From Mesonia ostreae (GTDB lineage Bacteria; Bacteroidota; Bacteroidia; Flavobacteriales; Flavobacteriaceae): a stretch of 64,000 nucleotides of DNA. The position numbers and the translations under genes were made by a program. Below are positions 41,941 through 48,841 of the stretch, one piece after another. Each line of letters starts with the position of its first letter. Position 1 is the stretch's first letter. The notes beneath the pieces were generated by a model. It was not told where the DNA came from, did no database searches, and saw nothing but the letters and a program-made list of their open reading frames with translations. Location: contig NZ_JAVRBG010000002.1 of assembly GCF_031845265.1 (NCBI RefSeq), positions 248,001 through 312,000 of the forward strand. The letters are read 5' to 3'.

Positions 41941-42030
41941 GAAATGACGTTTTGAAACACGACTATTTTGGGATTGGTCTTTAGGAAAGATTTTTTTTGT
42001 AAGTAGAAAATTTTTAAAATAGTTGTTTTT

Positions 42031-42068
42031 AACTCCCTTCCCTCGGGGAAGGGTTGGGGATGGGATGA
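42031..42068. repeat. Dispersed repeat CTCCCTTCCCTCGGGGAAGGG..., copy 1
   Basis: A CTTCCCTCGGGGAAG hairpin followed by GGTTGGGGATGGGATGAG. A near-identical copy is at 58924-58960 upstream of hutU. Confidence 0.75.
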
Positions 42069-42075
42069 GTACTTA

Positions 42076-42536
42076 TTGGAATACGACTTCTGGATACAAG
42101 ACTTTTAGATACACGACTAAAATAAAATTTGATGAGAAGACATAATTTTAAAGAGCTGCAAATTTGGAAGAAAGCGATGGATTTGATAGATGAAAATTAC
42201 CTTTTCAGGTCTACATTACCAGATTATGAAAGATATGGATTAAGAACTCAGATGAATCGTTGTTCTGTTTCTATTGCGTCCAATATTTCTGAAGGTTCTA
42301 GTAAACGAACCGATAAACATTTTATAAAATATTTAGAAGATAGCTTAGGTTCATCTTATGAGTGGGAAACTCAATTGACCGTTTGTTATCGTCAAAACTT
42401 TCTTCCAGGAGATGTTTTTTTGAATTTAGAAAATAAAATACAAAAATTACAAAGTAAAATCTCGAATTTTATCGATAAACTTGATTTCAATAATTGAAAT
42501 AGTCTTGATTCACAATGTCATGATTCGTGATTCCAA
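42076..42536. repeat. Inverted-repeat unit enclosing a four-helix-bundle gene, E2-E1 gap
   Basis: TTGGAAT (42076-42082) pairs with ATTCCAA (42530-42536), and CAAGACT (42097-42103) with AGTCTTG (42501-42507). The left flank repeats GATACAAGACTTTTA and GATACACGACTAAAA. The right flank carries the complements GATTCACAATGTCATGATTC. The arms are shorter and less perfect than at the paaF-paaY locus. Confidence 0.55.
42132..42497 (+). CDS. Four-helix-bundle protein (23S rRNA intervening-sequence family)
   Basis: A 121-aa intact member of the S23/four-helix-bundle family, from the ATG at 42132. Helix 1 is NFKELQIWKKAMDLIDENYL. Then come YERYGLRTQMNRCSVSIASN, the family hallmark ISEGSSKRTDKHFIKYLEDS, and two further helices ending NFIDKLDFNN. 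It sits between E2 and E1, enclosed by inverted repeats. It is the intact counterpart of the broken copies in the paa genes. Its cellular role is not known. Confidence 0.88.
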   Translation: MRRHNFKELQIWKKAMDLIDENYLFRSTLPDYERYGLRTQMNRCSVSIASNISEGSSKRTDKHFIKYLEDSLGSSYEWETQLTVCYRQNFLPGDVFLNLENKIQKLQSKISNFIDKLDFNN

Positions 42537-42547
42537 AATATATAATT

Positions 42548-44659
42548 ATGAGCAAAAAAATAGATAAAAAAACACTAAAAAAAGCCTTCTCTAACCTGTG
42601 TAATGCGAAAGCCTTAACAGATTTATACGAAGAGAATTTTAAAACGGTATCTAAATATGTACACGCCACTTCCCGTGGTCACGAAGTGATTCAGATGGCG
42701 GTGGGAATGCAACTTTTACCGCAAGATTACGTGTTCCCGTATTACCGGGACGACTCTATTTTGCTTTCCATTGGGGTGGAGCCAAAAGATTTAATGTTGC
42801 AGGTGCTTGCTAAGAAAGACGATCCTTTTTCTGGTGGGCGAACCTATTATTCGCATCCTAGCTTAAAAGATGCCGATAAACCTAAGATTCCGCATCAAAG
42901 TTCGGCTACGGGAATGCAGACAATTCCTGCTACAGGTGTGGCTCTAGGATTTCATTATCGTGAGGGTGGAGAATTGTTTTCTGAGGATGAAAAATATGCG
43001 TTTTATAAAGAAATGGGGCAGGATGAAGCTTTGGTAAATGGCGAAAAACCAGTAGTGGTTTGTTCTTTAGGAGACGCTAGCGTTACCGAAGGAGAGATTG
43101 CTGAAGCTTTTCAAATGGCGGTGCTTAAAAAGTTGCCTATTTTATATGTGGTGCAAGATAACGGTTGGGATATTTCTGCCAATGAGGCCGAAACTCGTGC
43201 GCAAAATGCAGCAGAATATGCCAAAGGATTTAAAGGACTTGAAGCTATTTCTATAGACGGAACCAATTTTGAAGAAAGTTATACTACGGTTCAAAATGCC
43301 ATAGAAACCATTCGAAAAGAACGCCGACCTATGCTTATTCACGCAAAAGTACCTTTGCTGAATCACCATACTTCTGGGGTGAGAATGGAATTTTATCGCG
43401 ATGATTTGGAGGAAGCTAGAAGCCGAGATCCGTATCCAAAAATGAAAGACTATTTGTCTAAAAATAACTTTACGGAAGATGAGCTAGAAGCGATTGAAGC
43501 TTTGGCACGTATAAAAGTAAAAGAAGATTACCAAGAAGCATTAGCTGCCGAAGACCCAAAACCAGAAGATTTATTCACTCATGATTTTGCACCAACGCCT
43601 ATTACCGAAGAAAAAGGAGAGCGTTCTCCCGAAGGCGCCGAAAAAGTAGTGATGGTAGATTGCGCTTTATTTGCGATTGAAGAATTGATGAAAAAGCACA
43701 AAGAATGTCTATTGTACGGTCAAGATGTGGGTGGTAGATTAGGCGGTGTTTTTAGAGAAGCTGCAACCTTGGCACAAAAATTTGGCGATAACCGTGTTTT
43801 TAACACGCCTATTATGGAAGCTTTTATTGTCGGTTCTACCGTGGGTATGTCTGCCGTGGGATTAAAACCCATTGTTGAGGTTCAATTTGCCGATTATATC
43901 TGGCCAGGACTTAATCAGTTATTTACTGAGGTAAGCAGAAGTTGTTATCTTTCTAATGGCAAATGGCCAGTTTCTATGGTGTTACGAGTTCCAATTGGTG
44001 CTTATGGTAGTGGCGGACCTTATCATTCCTCATCGGTAGAAAGTGTGATTACCAATATTCGCGGACTTAAAATCGCCTACCCCAGCAATGGAGCCGATTT
44101 AAAAGGTTTGATGAAAGCCGCTTATTACGACCCAAATCCAGTGGTCATTTTTGAGCACAAAGGTTTGTATTGGAGTAAAGTGCCGGGAACTAAAGGCGCG
44201 ACTTCAGTAGAGCCGAGCGAAGATTACGTATTGCCGTTTGGAAAAGCTTGGGTGTTACAAGAAATCTGGAAGCAAGAAGAAAAAGAAACCATTAGTATCA
44301 TTACTTACGGGATGGGTGTACATTGGGCGATGAACGCTTCCGCAGAATTAAATATGCAAGATCAAATTGAGGTGGTCGATTTAAGAACCTTGTATCCGTT
44401 AGATGAAGAAACGATTATGAAATCGGTTAAGAAATGCGGAAAATGCTTGGTAGTCACCGAAGAACCATCAGACAATACCTTTGCTAGAGCTTTATCGGGT
44501 AAAATTCAGGAAGAATGCTTTAAATATTTAGATGCTCCCGTGATGACGATAGGTTCAGAGAATATGCCTGCGATTCCTTTAAACTCAACATTAGAAGAAA
44601 CGATGATTCCTTCTACAGAAAAAGTAAAAAAGAAGATTGAGGAGTTGTTGGATTATTAA
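42548..44659 (+). CDS. Fused E1 alpha/beta subunit of a 2-oxoacid dehydrogenase
   Basis: A 703-aa thiamine-diphosphate enzyme from the ATG at 42548. Residues 1-330 are the alpha part (HATSRGHEVIQMAVGMQLLP, SLGDASVTEGEIAEAFQMAV, VVQDNGWDIS). Residues 370-703 are the beta part (GQDVGGRLGGVFREAATLAQ, NTPIMEAFIVGSTVGMSAVG, RVPIGAYGSGGPYHS). Fused E1 proteins of this length are common in Bacteroidota and are usually assigned to the branched-chain 2-oxoacid complex. E2 lies just upstream and no E3 is nearby, so a shared lipoamide dehydrogenase must serve it. Confidence 0.92.
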   Translation: MSKKIDKKTLKKAFSNLCNAKALTDLYEENFKTVSKYVHATSRGHEVIQMAVGMQLLPQDYVFPYYRDDSILLSIGVEPKDLMLQVLAKKDDPFSGGRTYYSHPSLKDADKPKIPHQSSATGMQTIPATGVALGFHYREGGELFSEDEKYAFYKEMGQDEALVNGEKPVVVCSLGDASVTEGEIAEAFQMAVLKKLPILYVVQDNGWDISANEAETRAQNAAEYAKGFKGLEAISIDGTNFEESYTTVQNAIETIRKERRPMLIHAKVPLLNHHTSGVRMEFYRDDLEEARSRDPYPKMKDYLSKNNFTEDELEAIEALARIKVKEDYQEALAAEDPKPEDLFTHDFAPTPITEEKGERSPEGAEKVVMVDCALFAIEELMKKHKECLLYGQDVGGRLGGVFREAATLAQKFGDNRVFNTPIMEAFIVGSTVGMSAVGLKPIVEVQFADYIWPGLNQLFTEVSRSCYLSNGKWPVSMVLRVPIGAYGSGGPYHSSSVESVITNIRGLKIAYPSNGADLKGLMKAAYYDPNPVVIFEHKGLYWSKVPGTKGATSVEPSEDYVLPFGKAWVLQEIWKQEEKETISIITYGMGVHWAMNASAELNMQDQIEVVDLRTLYPLDEETIMKSVKKCGKCLVVTEEPSDNTFARALSGKIQEECFKYLDAPVMTIGSENMPAIPLNSTLEETMIPSTEKVKKKIEELLDY

Positions 44660-44680
44660 TATTCCAATTGATACTTTTAT

Positions 44681-44718
44681 AAAAAACCAATCTGTTGAGA
44701 CAGATTGGTTTTTGTTTT
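44681..44718. terminator. Rho-independent terminator after E1
   Basis: AAAACCAATCTG (44683-44694) pairs with CAGATTGGTTTT (44701-44712), and a T-rich tail follows. It is 22 bases after the E1 stop. Confidence 0.9.
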
Positions 44719-44931
44719 TAAGGTGATAGTAGTAATTTAAAAAATTATAAATAAATTCATCCTACACTTTCAAATTTCAAACCTTAAATTGCGTTAGAGA
44801 ACTGATTCTTACGTAAGCTTCCCAAAAAAACGTCAATCTTGTTAAAGCTGCGATAAAGCACAAGATTTGTTCGGTATTCGATTTATTTCGGGTATCTTGA
44901 AAAATTCAGATAAAAATTAAAGATTTCATGT

Positions 44932-45819
44932 ATGGATAAGGATTTTTGGGTTGAAGTTAAAGATACCTTTCTAGAATTTTTAATGTATTTAGGACCCCGA
45001 GCGGTATATGCTTTGGTAGCTTTAATTATAGGTGTTTTTGCGATAAAGATTGCTATGAAAATCTTATGGCGGGTATTAAAAAAATCTAAAGTAGAGTTAT
45101 CCTTGCAAAGTTTTGCAGGGAGTCTCTCCATTTTTCTTTTATGGGGTTTGTTAATTTTTCTAATAGGCTCTATTTTAGGAATTAAAGCCTCTTCTTTCTT
45201 AGCTATTTTTGGTGCGGCAGGTATTGCCGTAGGTTTAGCCTTACAAGGCAGTTTGGCTAATTTTGCGGGCGGAGTTTTAATTCTCTTGTTTAAACCTTTT
45301 AGAGTGGGAGACCTTATTAAAGTAAATAATGTGTTGGGGTTTGTAATTAAAATAGACATTTTGTACACTCGGGTGAAAACTTATGATGGTCTTATCGTTA
45401 CTATGCCTAATGGGAATGTTTCTAACAGCGATGTAGATAATAGAACCATGGAGCCTTACCGAAGAATTGGTCTAAATTTTAAGTTTAATTATGATGTAGA
45501 TATAGATTTTGTACTTCAATTGATTATTGATACTATGAAGAAACATCCTAGAATCACTCACGATCCAGAGCCAGATGCTTGGTTAGACAGCATTGGTGAA
45601 TATGAACTTAAGGTGATTGCACGTTCTTGGGTTCCTTCTGAAGAATATTATCCGGTCTATTGGGAACAATTATTAGCAGTAAAAAAAGCCTTGGATGCTG
45701 AGGGAATTGAAATGCCTATTCCTAAACGCACCATCCATCAACCAGAAATGAAGGAAGCGATGAAAAACTTTTCAGTTCAAAATAAGACGGAGGTAGCAGA
45801 ACATGATTCGCGTAAGTAA
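44932..45819 (+). CDS. Small-conductance mechanosensitive channel (MscS family)
   Basis: A 295-aa MscS-type channel with three transmembrane helices (residues of about 20-42, 62-85 and 88-115). The pore-lining third helix is FGAAGIAVGLALQGSLANFA, which has the Gly/Ala packing pattern of MscS TM3. The cytoplasmic beta domain (FRVGDLIKVNNVLGFVIKI, VTMPNGNVSNSDVDN) and the C-terminal alpha/beta domain follow. It releases solutes on hypo-osmotic shock. The length is normal. Its end overlaps the next gene by 17 bases. Confidence 0.95.
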   Translation: MDKDFWVEVKDTFLEFLMYLGPRAVYALVALIIGVFAIKIAMKILWRVLKKSKVELSLQSFAGSLSIFLLWGLLIFLIGSILGIKASSFLAIFGAAGIAVGLALQGSLANFAGGVLILLFKPFRVGDLIKVNNVLGFVIKIDILYTRVKTYDGLIVTMPNGNVSNSDVDNRTMEPYRRIGLNFKFNYDVDIDFVLQLIIDTMKKHPRITHDPEPDAWLDSIGEYELKVIARSWVPSEEYYPVYWEQLLAVKKALDAEGIEMPIPKRTIHQPEMKEAMKNFSVQNKTEVAEHDSRK

Positions 45820-46126
45820 ATGGTTCGTCCCCAGAGGATATCGAGGTATTACCTTATTTCCTTTTATTTTTTTAGCTAAAGCGGATTTGTTTCAAGACGC
45901 TACATTAATTAGACATGAGAAGATTCATTTGAGGCAACAAGCAGAATTATTGATTATTCCGTTCTATGCATGGTATGGAGTCGAGTTTTTAGTTAGATAT
46001 ATTCAGTATAAAAACAAAGGTGTAGCCTATAGAAACATCTCTTTTGAACGGGAAGCTTTTGCACAAGAATATTCTTGCGATTACCTTAAAAATAGAAGCT
46101 TTTTCGCTTGGATAAAATACTTGTAA
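45803..46126 (+). CDS. Small membrane-associated protein with an HExxH-like motif
   Basis: A 107-aa protein overlapping the end of the MscS gene by 17 bases. It has a basic N-terminus (RVSKWFVPRGYRGITLFPFI), the motif HEKIHLRQQAELLI (HExxH), a hydrophobic stretch (IIPFYAWYGVEFLVRYI) and a conserved-looking FEREAFAQEYSCDYL, which would supply a downstream Glu. The arrangement HExxH...ExxA resembles a minimal zinc peptidase. That is an inference from motifs, and I do not recognise a named family. Confidence 0.7.
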   Translation: MIRVSKWFVPRGYRGITLFPFIFLAKADLFQDATLIRHEKIHLRQQAELLIIPFYAWYGVEFLVRYIQYKNKGVAYRNISFEREAFAQEYSCDYLKNRSFFAWIKYL

Positions 46127-46159
46127 GATTATATTTTGACACTTTCTTACGGACGTTAA

Positions 46160-47029
46160 TTACTTAACAATTTGATACGGGTAAGTTTCATAAATAGCAT
46201 TGTCTTCATTAATGGTATTGCCAGCATCTTTATTCTCTATGGCTTTCTCTAAAACTGCACCAATTTCTTCCTCACTATACTCTTCTACTTGCATCATAGA
46301 TAAAGCTTTATAAAACATAGGTTCACAAAATTTAGGATAGACTTCTAAAGATTTATCAAATTGAGCGATAGCCTCTTCCCATTTTTGTTGTTCAAATAAA
46401 GAGATTCCGTAATAAAATAAATCCAAATGATGATAGCCGTCGTCACCCCATTTTTTCACCTCTTTCTCAATATCTTGTTTAAAAATGCGCTCGGCTTTCT
46501 CAAATTCGTTCAGTTGCAAATAGGAGAGCGCAATGTGAAAATTGTAAGTGTGATCCATCACGAACGAATTGCCCTCTAGCTCCTTAATTCTCTCGAAATC
46601 TTTAATAGCTTCTCTATAAGTTTTGGCAAAGATGCATTTTATAAATCCGCGGTACGCGAGCCAGCCTTTTTTATCATATTTTACAGCTTTGTCTAAGAAA
46701 ATCATTCCCGCTTCATATTTGCGTGCCTTAAAAAGAGGCATTGCTTTTTGTTGCCATAAATAGGCAATAGTAGAATCTTTTTCTAAGCCTTTGTCCAAAC
46801 ATTCTTGCCATTTATACATTTCATATCGGTAATTATGACGTTGCGCACAATCTTTTAGATACTCTTGAATAATTTTTTCCTGACTTTCCTTATCGGAATG
46901 ATTTTCAGAAACTACTTTGTTTTGAACAGCAAGATGCTCATCGCAAGATACTAGTAAGAGTAAGCCCATTAAGAGGCATAAACTTTTGAAGCAATTTGTA
47001 CTAAATGTGAACAATAGGGGGTTGTGCAT
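46160..47029 (-). CDS. Lipoprotein with TPR-like repeats
   Basis: A 289-aa protein. The signal region ends LLLVSCDEH, giving lipobox LVSC with Cys29. The mature part consists of TPR-like helical pairs (KARKYEAGMIFLDKAVKYDK, NEFEKAERIFKQDIEKEVKK, QKWEEAIAQFDKSLEVYPKF), which usually serve protein-protein contacts in the envelope. The N-terminal 15 residues ahead of the hydrophobic stretch are long for a lipoprotein signal, so the true start could be an internal Met. No operon partner. Confidence 0.8.
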   Translation of the reverse strand: MHNPLLFTFSTNCFKSLCLLMGLLLLVSCDEHLAVQNKVVSENHSDKESQEKIIQEYLKDCAQRHNYRYEMYKWQECLDKGLEKDSTIAYLWQQKAMPLFKARKYEAGMIFLDKAVKYDKKGWLAYRGFIKCIFAKTYREAIKDFERIKELEGNSFVMDHTYNFHIALSYLQLNEFEKAERIFKQDIEKEVKKWGDDGYHHLDLFYYGISLFEQQKWEEAIAQFDKSLEVYPKFCEPMFYKALSMMQVEEYSEEEIGAVLEKAIENKDAGNTINEDNAIYETYPYQIVK

Positions 47030-47174
47030 AAAATTTTTCTTAAAAAAAATATAATTTGGAAAGGATTAAGTTAATCTACGTTAAGCTGGTAATAAGAATG
47101 TGTTAATTGCCAGTATCAAATAGGCAATATAGATTAAATTAGATAAAAATTAAAAAACCCAAAAACTTAAAACT

Positions 47175-47621
47175 ATGGAATTTAAAAAAGAAATTGCTTC
47201 GAACTTAAACCAATTATTAGAAAAAACATACGATGCAGAGAAGGGTTATAAAGAAGCCGCTTCTAATGTGAAAAATGCTAAGATGAAATCATTTTTGGAA
47301 GAACAAGCCCAGCAACGTTATGATTTTGGACATGAAATTAAGCAGGAAATTAAAGCTTTTGATGGAAAACCAGACAAGGGAGGTAGTGTTGCAGGAACTT
47401 TGCATAGAACTTGGATGGATGTAAAAACCGCTTTCTCTGGAGACGAAAATGAAACTGTAATGGAAGAAGTGCGGCGCGGAGAAAAAGCAGCTATTGAAGA
47501 TTATGATGAAATTCTAGCAGAAAAAGATTTAGCGCCAAGTACCAAAACTATGTTACAAGGACAGCGTCAAAAAATAGCACAAGCACAACAGAGTGCTCAA
47601 AATTGGGAGATAATTTCCTAA
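47175..47621 (+). CDS. PA2169 family (DUF2383) four-helix-bundle protein
   Basis: A 148-aa ferritin-like helical protein of the PA2169/DUF2383 family. Typical segments are LNQLLEKTYDAEKGYKEAAS, FLEEQAQQRYDFGHEIKQEI, GTLHRTWMDVKTAF and VRRGEKAAIEDYDEIL. Its function is unknown; members are often seen among general stress genes. This is a different family from the S23 four-helix-bundle genes in this window. It stands alone with a good terminator, and no TAnnTTTG motif is visible upstream. Confidence 0.9.
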   Translation: MEFKKEIASNLNQLLEKTYDAEKGYKEAASNVKNAKMKSFLEEQAQQRYDFGHEIKQEIKAFDGKPDKGGSVAGTLHRTWMDVKTAFSGDENETVMEEVRRGEKAAIEDYDEILAEKDLAPSTKTMLQGQRQKIAQAQQSAQNWEIIS

Positions 47622-47645
47622 AAATTTAAATTCAATTATTTAGTT

Positions 47646-47675
47646 AAGGTCGAGTGTAAACTCGGCCTTTTTTTT
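47646..47675 (+). terminator. Rho-independent terminator after the PA2169-family gene
   Basis: AAGGTCGAGT and ACTCGGCCTT form a 10-base stem with one G-U pair, followed by eight Ts. Confidence 0.88.
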
Positions 47676-47735
47676 GTAATTTTTGTTTAGCATACATAAA
47701 GTTACTCATGTTTTTTAAAATTATGTTTGTAGCTT

Positions 47736-48170
47736 TTACTCTCTTAAAAAAACTAATTCGCCTTCAACATCGTTTGCTAAATCTTTTAATGTGGTTGTGG
47801 CTAGTGTTTTTTTAATGTCTTTTCGTGCGGCTTTCATATAATTATGCATGGCACACGGTTTTGCATCACTACACATTTGGAAGCCCAAAATACATCCATT
47901 GTATATTTTATCACCGTCAATTGCAATCACAATTTCTTTTAAGAGAATGCTTTCTATACGCTTCTTAGAAATGGTAAACCCCCCTTTAGAACCACGTTTG
48001 CTAATAATGATATTGTTTTTCACTAATTTCTGTAAAATTTTAGCCATAAAAGCTTCTGGACTATTGGTGGCCTCAGCAATTTCTTTTAGCCGCGTTTGTT
48101 TATTTTGTAATGCCGTGTGAGCAATGAATACGGAGGCTTTTATGGCGTGAGAACAAGCTTTGGAAAACAT
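47736..48170 (-). CDS. Rrf2-family regulator, probably iron-sulfur and nitrosative-signal sensing
   Basis: A 144-aa Rrf2 protein. The N-terminal winged helix is SKACSHAIKASVFIAHTALQ, RLKEIAEATNSPEAFMAKIL, then SKRGSKGGFTISK. Three cysteines at 93, 100 and 106 (CILGFQMCSDAKPC) match the cluster-binding cysteines of IscR/NsrR-like members, though the first spacing (CX6C) is wider than the usual five or four. It diverges from the nos cluster, and an inverted repeat lies in the gap. I infer an NsrR-like role in controlling denitrification genes. Confidence 0.9.
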   Translation of the reverse strand: MFSKACSHAIKASVFIAHTALQNKQTRLKEIAEATNSPEAFMAKILQKLVKNNIIISKRGSKGGFTISKKRIESILLKEIVIAIDGDKIYNGCILGFQMCSDAKPCAMHNYMKAARKDIKKTLATTTLKDLANDVEGELVFLRE

Positions 48171-48211
48171 ATATTTTAGTTTACTTTGGGCTAAAATAAT
48201 ATACTTTTTAC

Positions 48212-48235
48212 AAATCGGATAAAAAAATCCTAATT
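48212..48235. promoter_or_regulatory. Candidate Rrf2 operator
   Basis: AAATCGGAT (48212-48220), six As, then ATCCTAATT (48227-48235). Seven of nine positions are complementary. It lies between the divergent rrf2 and cytochrome c starts, 42 bases behind the rrf2 start and 37 bases ahead of the cytochrome c -7 motif. Confidence 0.5.
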
Positions 48236-48272
48236 AGTGACTTTAATCATATTTTGTGTACCTTTATAGTAA

Positions 48273-48280
48273 TATCTTTG
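48273..48280 (+). promoter_or_regulatory. Promoter -7 motif of the nos cluster (TATCTTTG)
   Basis: TATCTTTG fits TAnnTTTG. A TTTG at 48253-48256 may be the -33 element, with 16 bases between, slightly short. It gives a leader of about 25 bases before the ATG at 48311. Confidence 0.55.
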
Positions 48281-48310
48281 TCATGTTTTATAAACCAAAA
48301 ATCAAGTAGT

Positions 48311-48820
48311 ATGAGAAATTATTTTAAAATGAGTGTTTTGTTGCTTTCCTTTTCGGGAATCCTTATCAGTTGTGGGGGTGAGAAGAAGGAAGACAAGAAA
48401 AAAGAGAAAATTACATTAAATCAAAATAAATCTGAAAAAAAATCAGATAAAAAGAAAGATAAAGTTCCTGCTTCAGAGCGTGTAGCTCTAGACAATAAAG
48501 GGGTAGGGCCTATCACTAATTTGGAGTTGGCAGATAATATAGATCAAGATATGGCCAACAAAGGAAAAGGAGTATATGATAAAATGTGTACAGCTTGTCA
48601 CAAAGCTACCAAGCGTTTTATTGGACCAGCTCCTGCCGGAATTTTAGAGAGAAGAAGCCCAGAGTGGGTAATGAATATGATTTTAGCGCCAGAAAAAATG
48701 GTGCGTGAAGATCCTTTAGCTAAAGACTTGCTAATTGAGTTTAACGGTTCTCCAATGGCTAACCAAGGACTCACAGAAGAGGAAGCAAGACAAGTGTTAG
48801 AGTATTTTAGAACATTATAG
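48311..48820 (+). CDS. Lipoprotein cytochrome c of the nos cluster
   Basis: A 169-aa monohaem cytochrome c from the ATG at 48311; the frame is open from 48254 but that would include the promoter. The lipobox is LISC (Cys20), followed by a Lys/Glu-rich linker (residues 22-55). The haem motif is CTACH, and the likely distal Met is in SPMANQG. It is probably tethered to the outer leaflet of a periplasm-facing membrane and donates electrons to NosZ. It is the first gene of the cluster, 21 bases before nosZ. Confidence 0.93.
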   Translation: MRNYFKMSVLLLSFSGILISCGGEKKEDKKKEKITLNQNKSEKKSDKKKDKVPASERVALDNKGVGPITNLELADNIDQDMANKGKGVYDKMCTACHKATKRFIGPAPAGILERRSPEWVMNMILAPEKMVREDPLAKDLLIEFNGSPMANQGLTEEEARQVLEYFRTL

Positions 48821-48841
48821 TAGAAACCTATTAATTATAAC

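Noticed and set aside
47175..47621. PA2169 protein as a fifth copy of the intervening-sequence family
   Set aside because: Both are four-helix bundles, but the sequence motifs are those of DUF2383, there are no flanking inverted repeats, and it has its own terminator.
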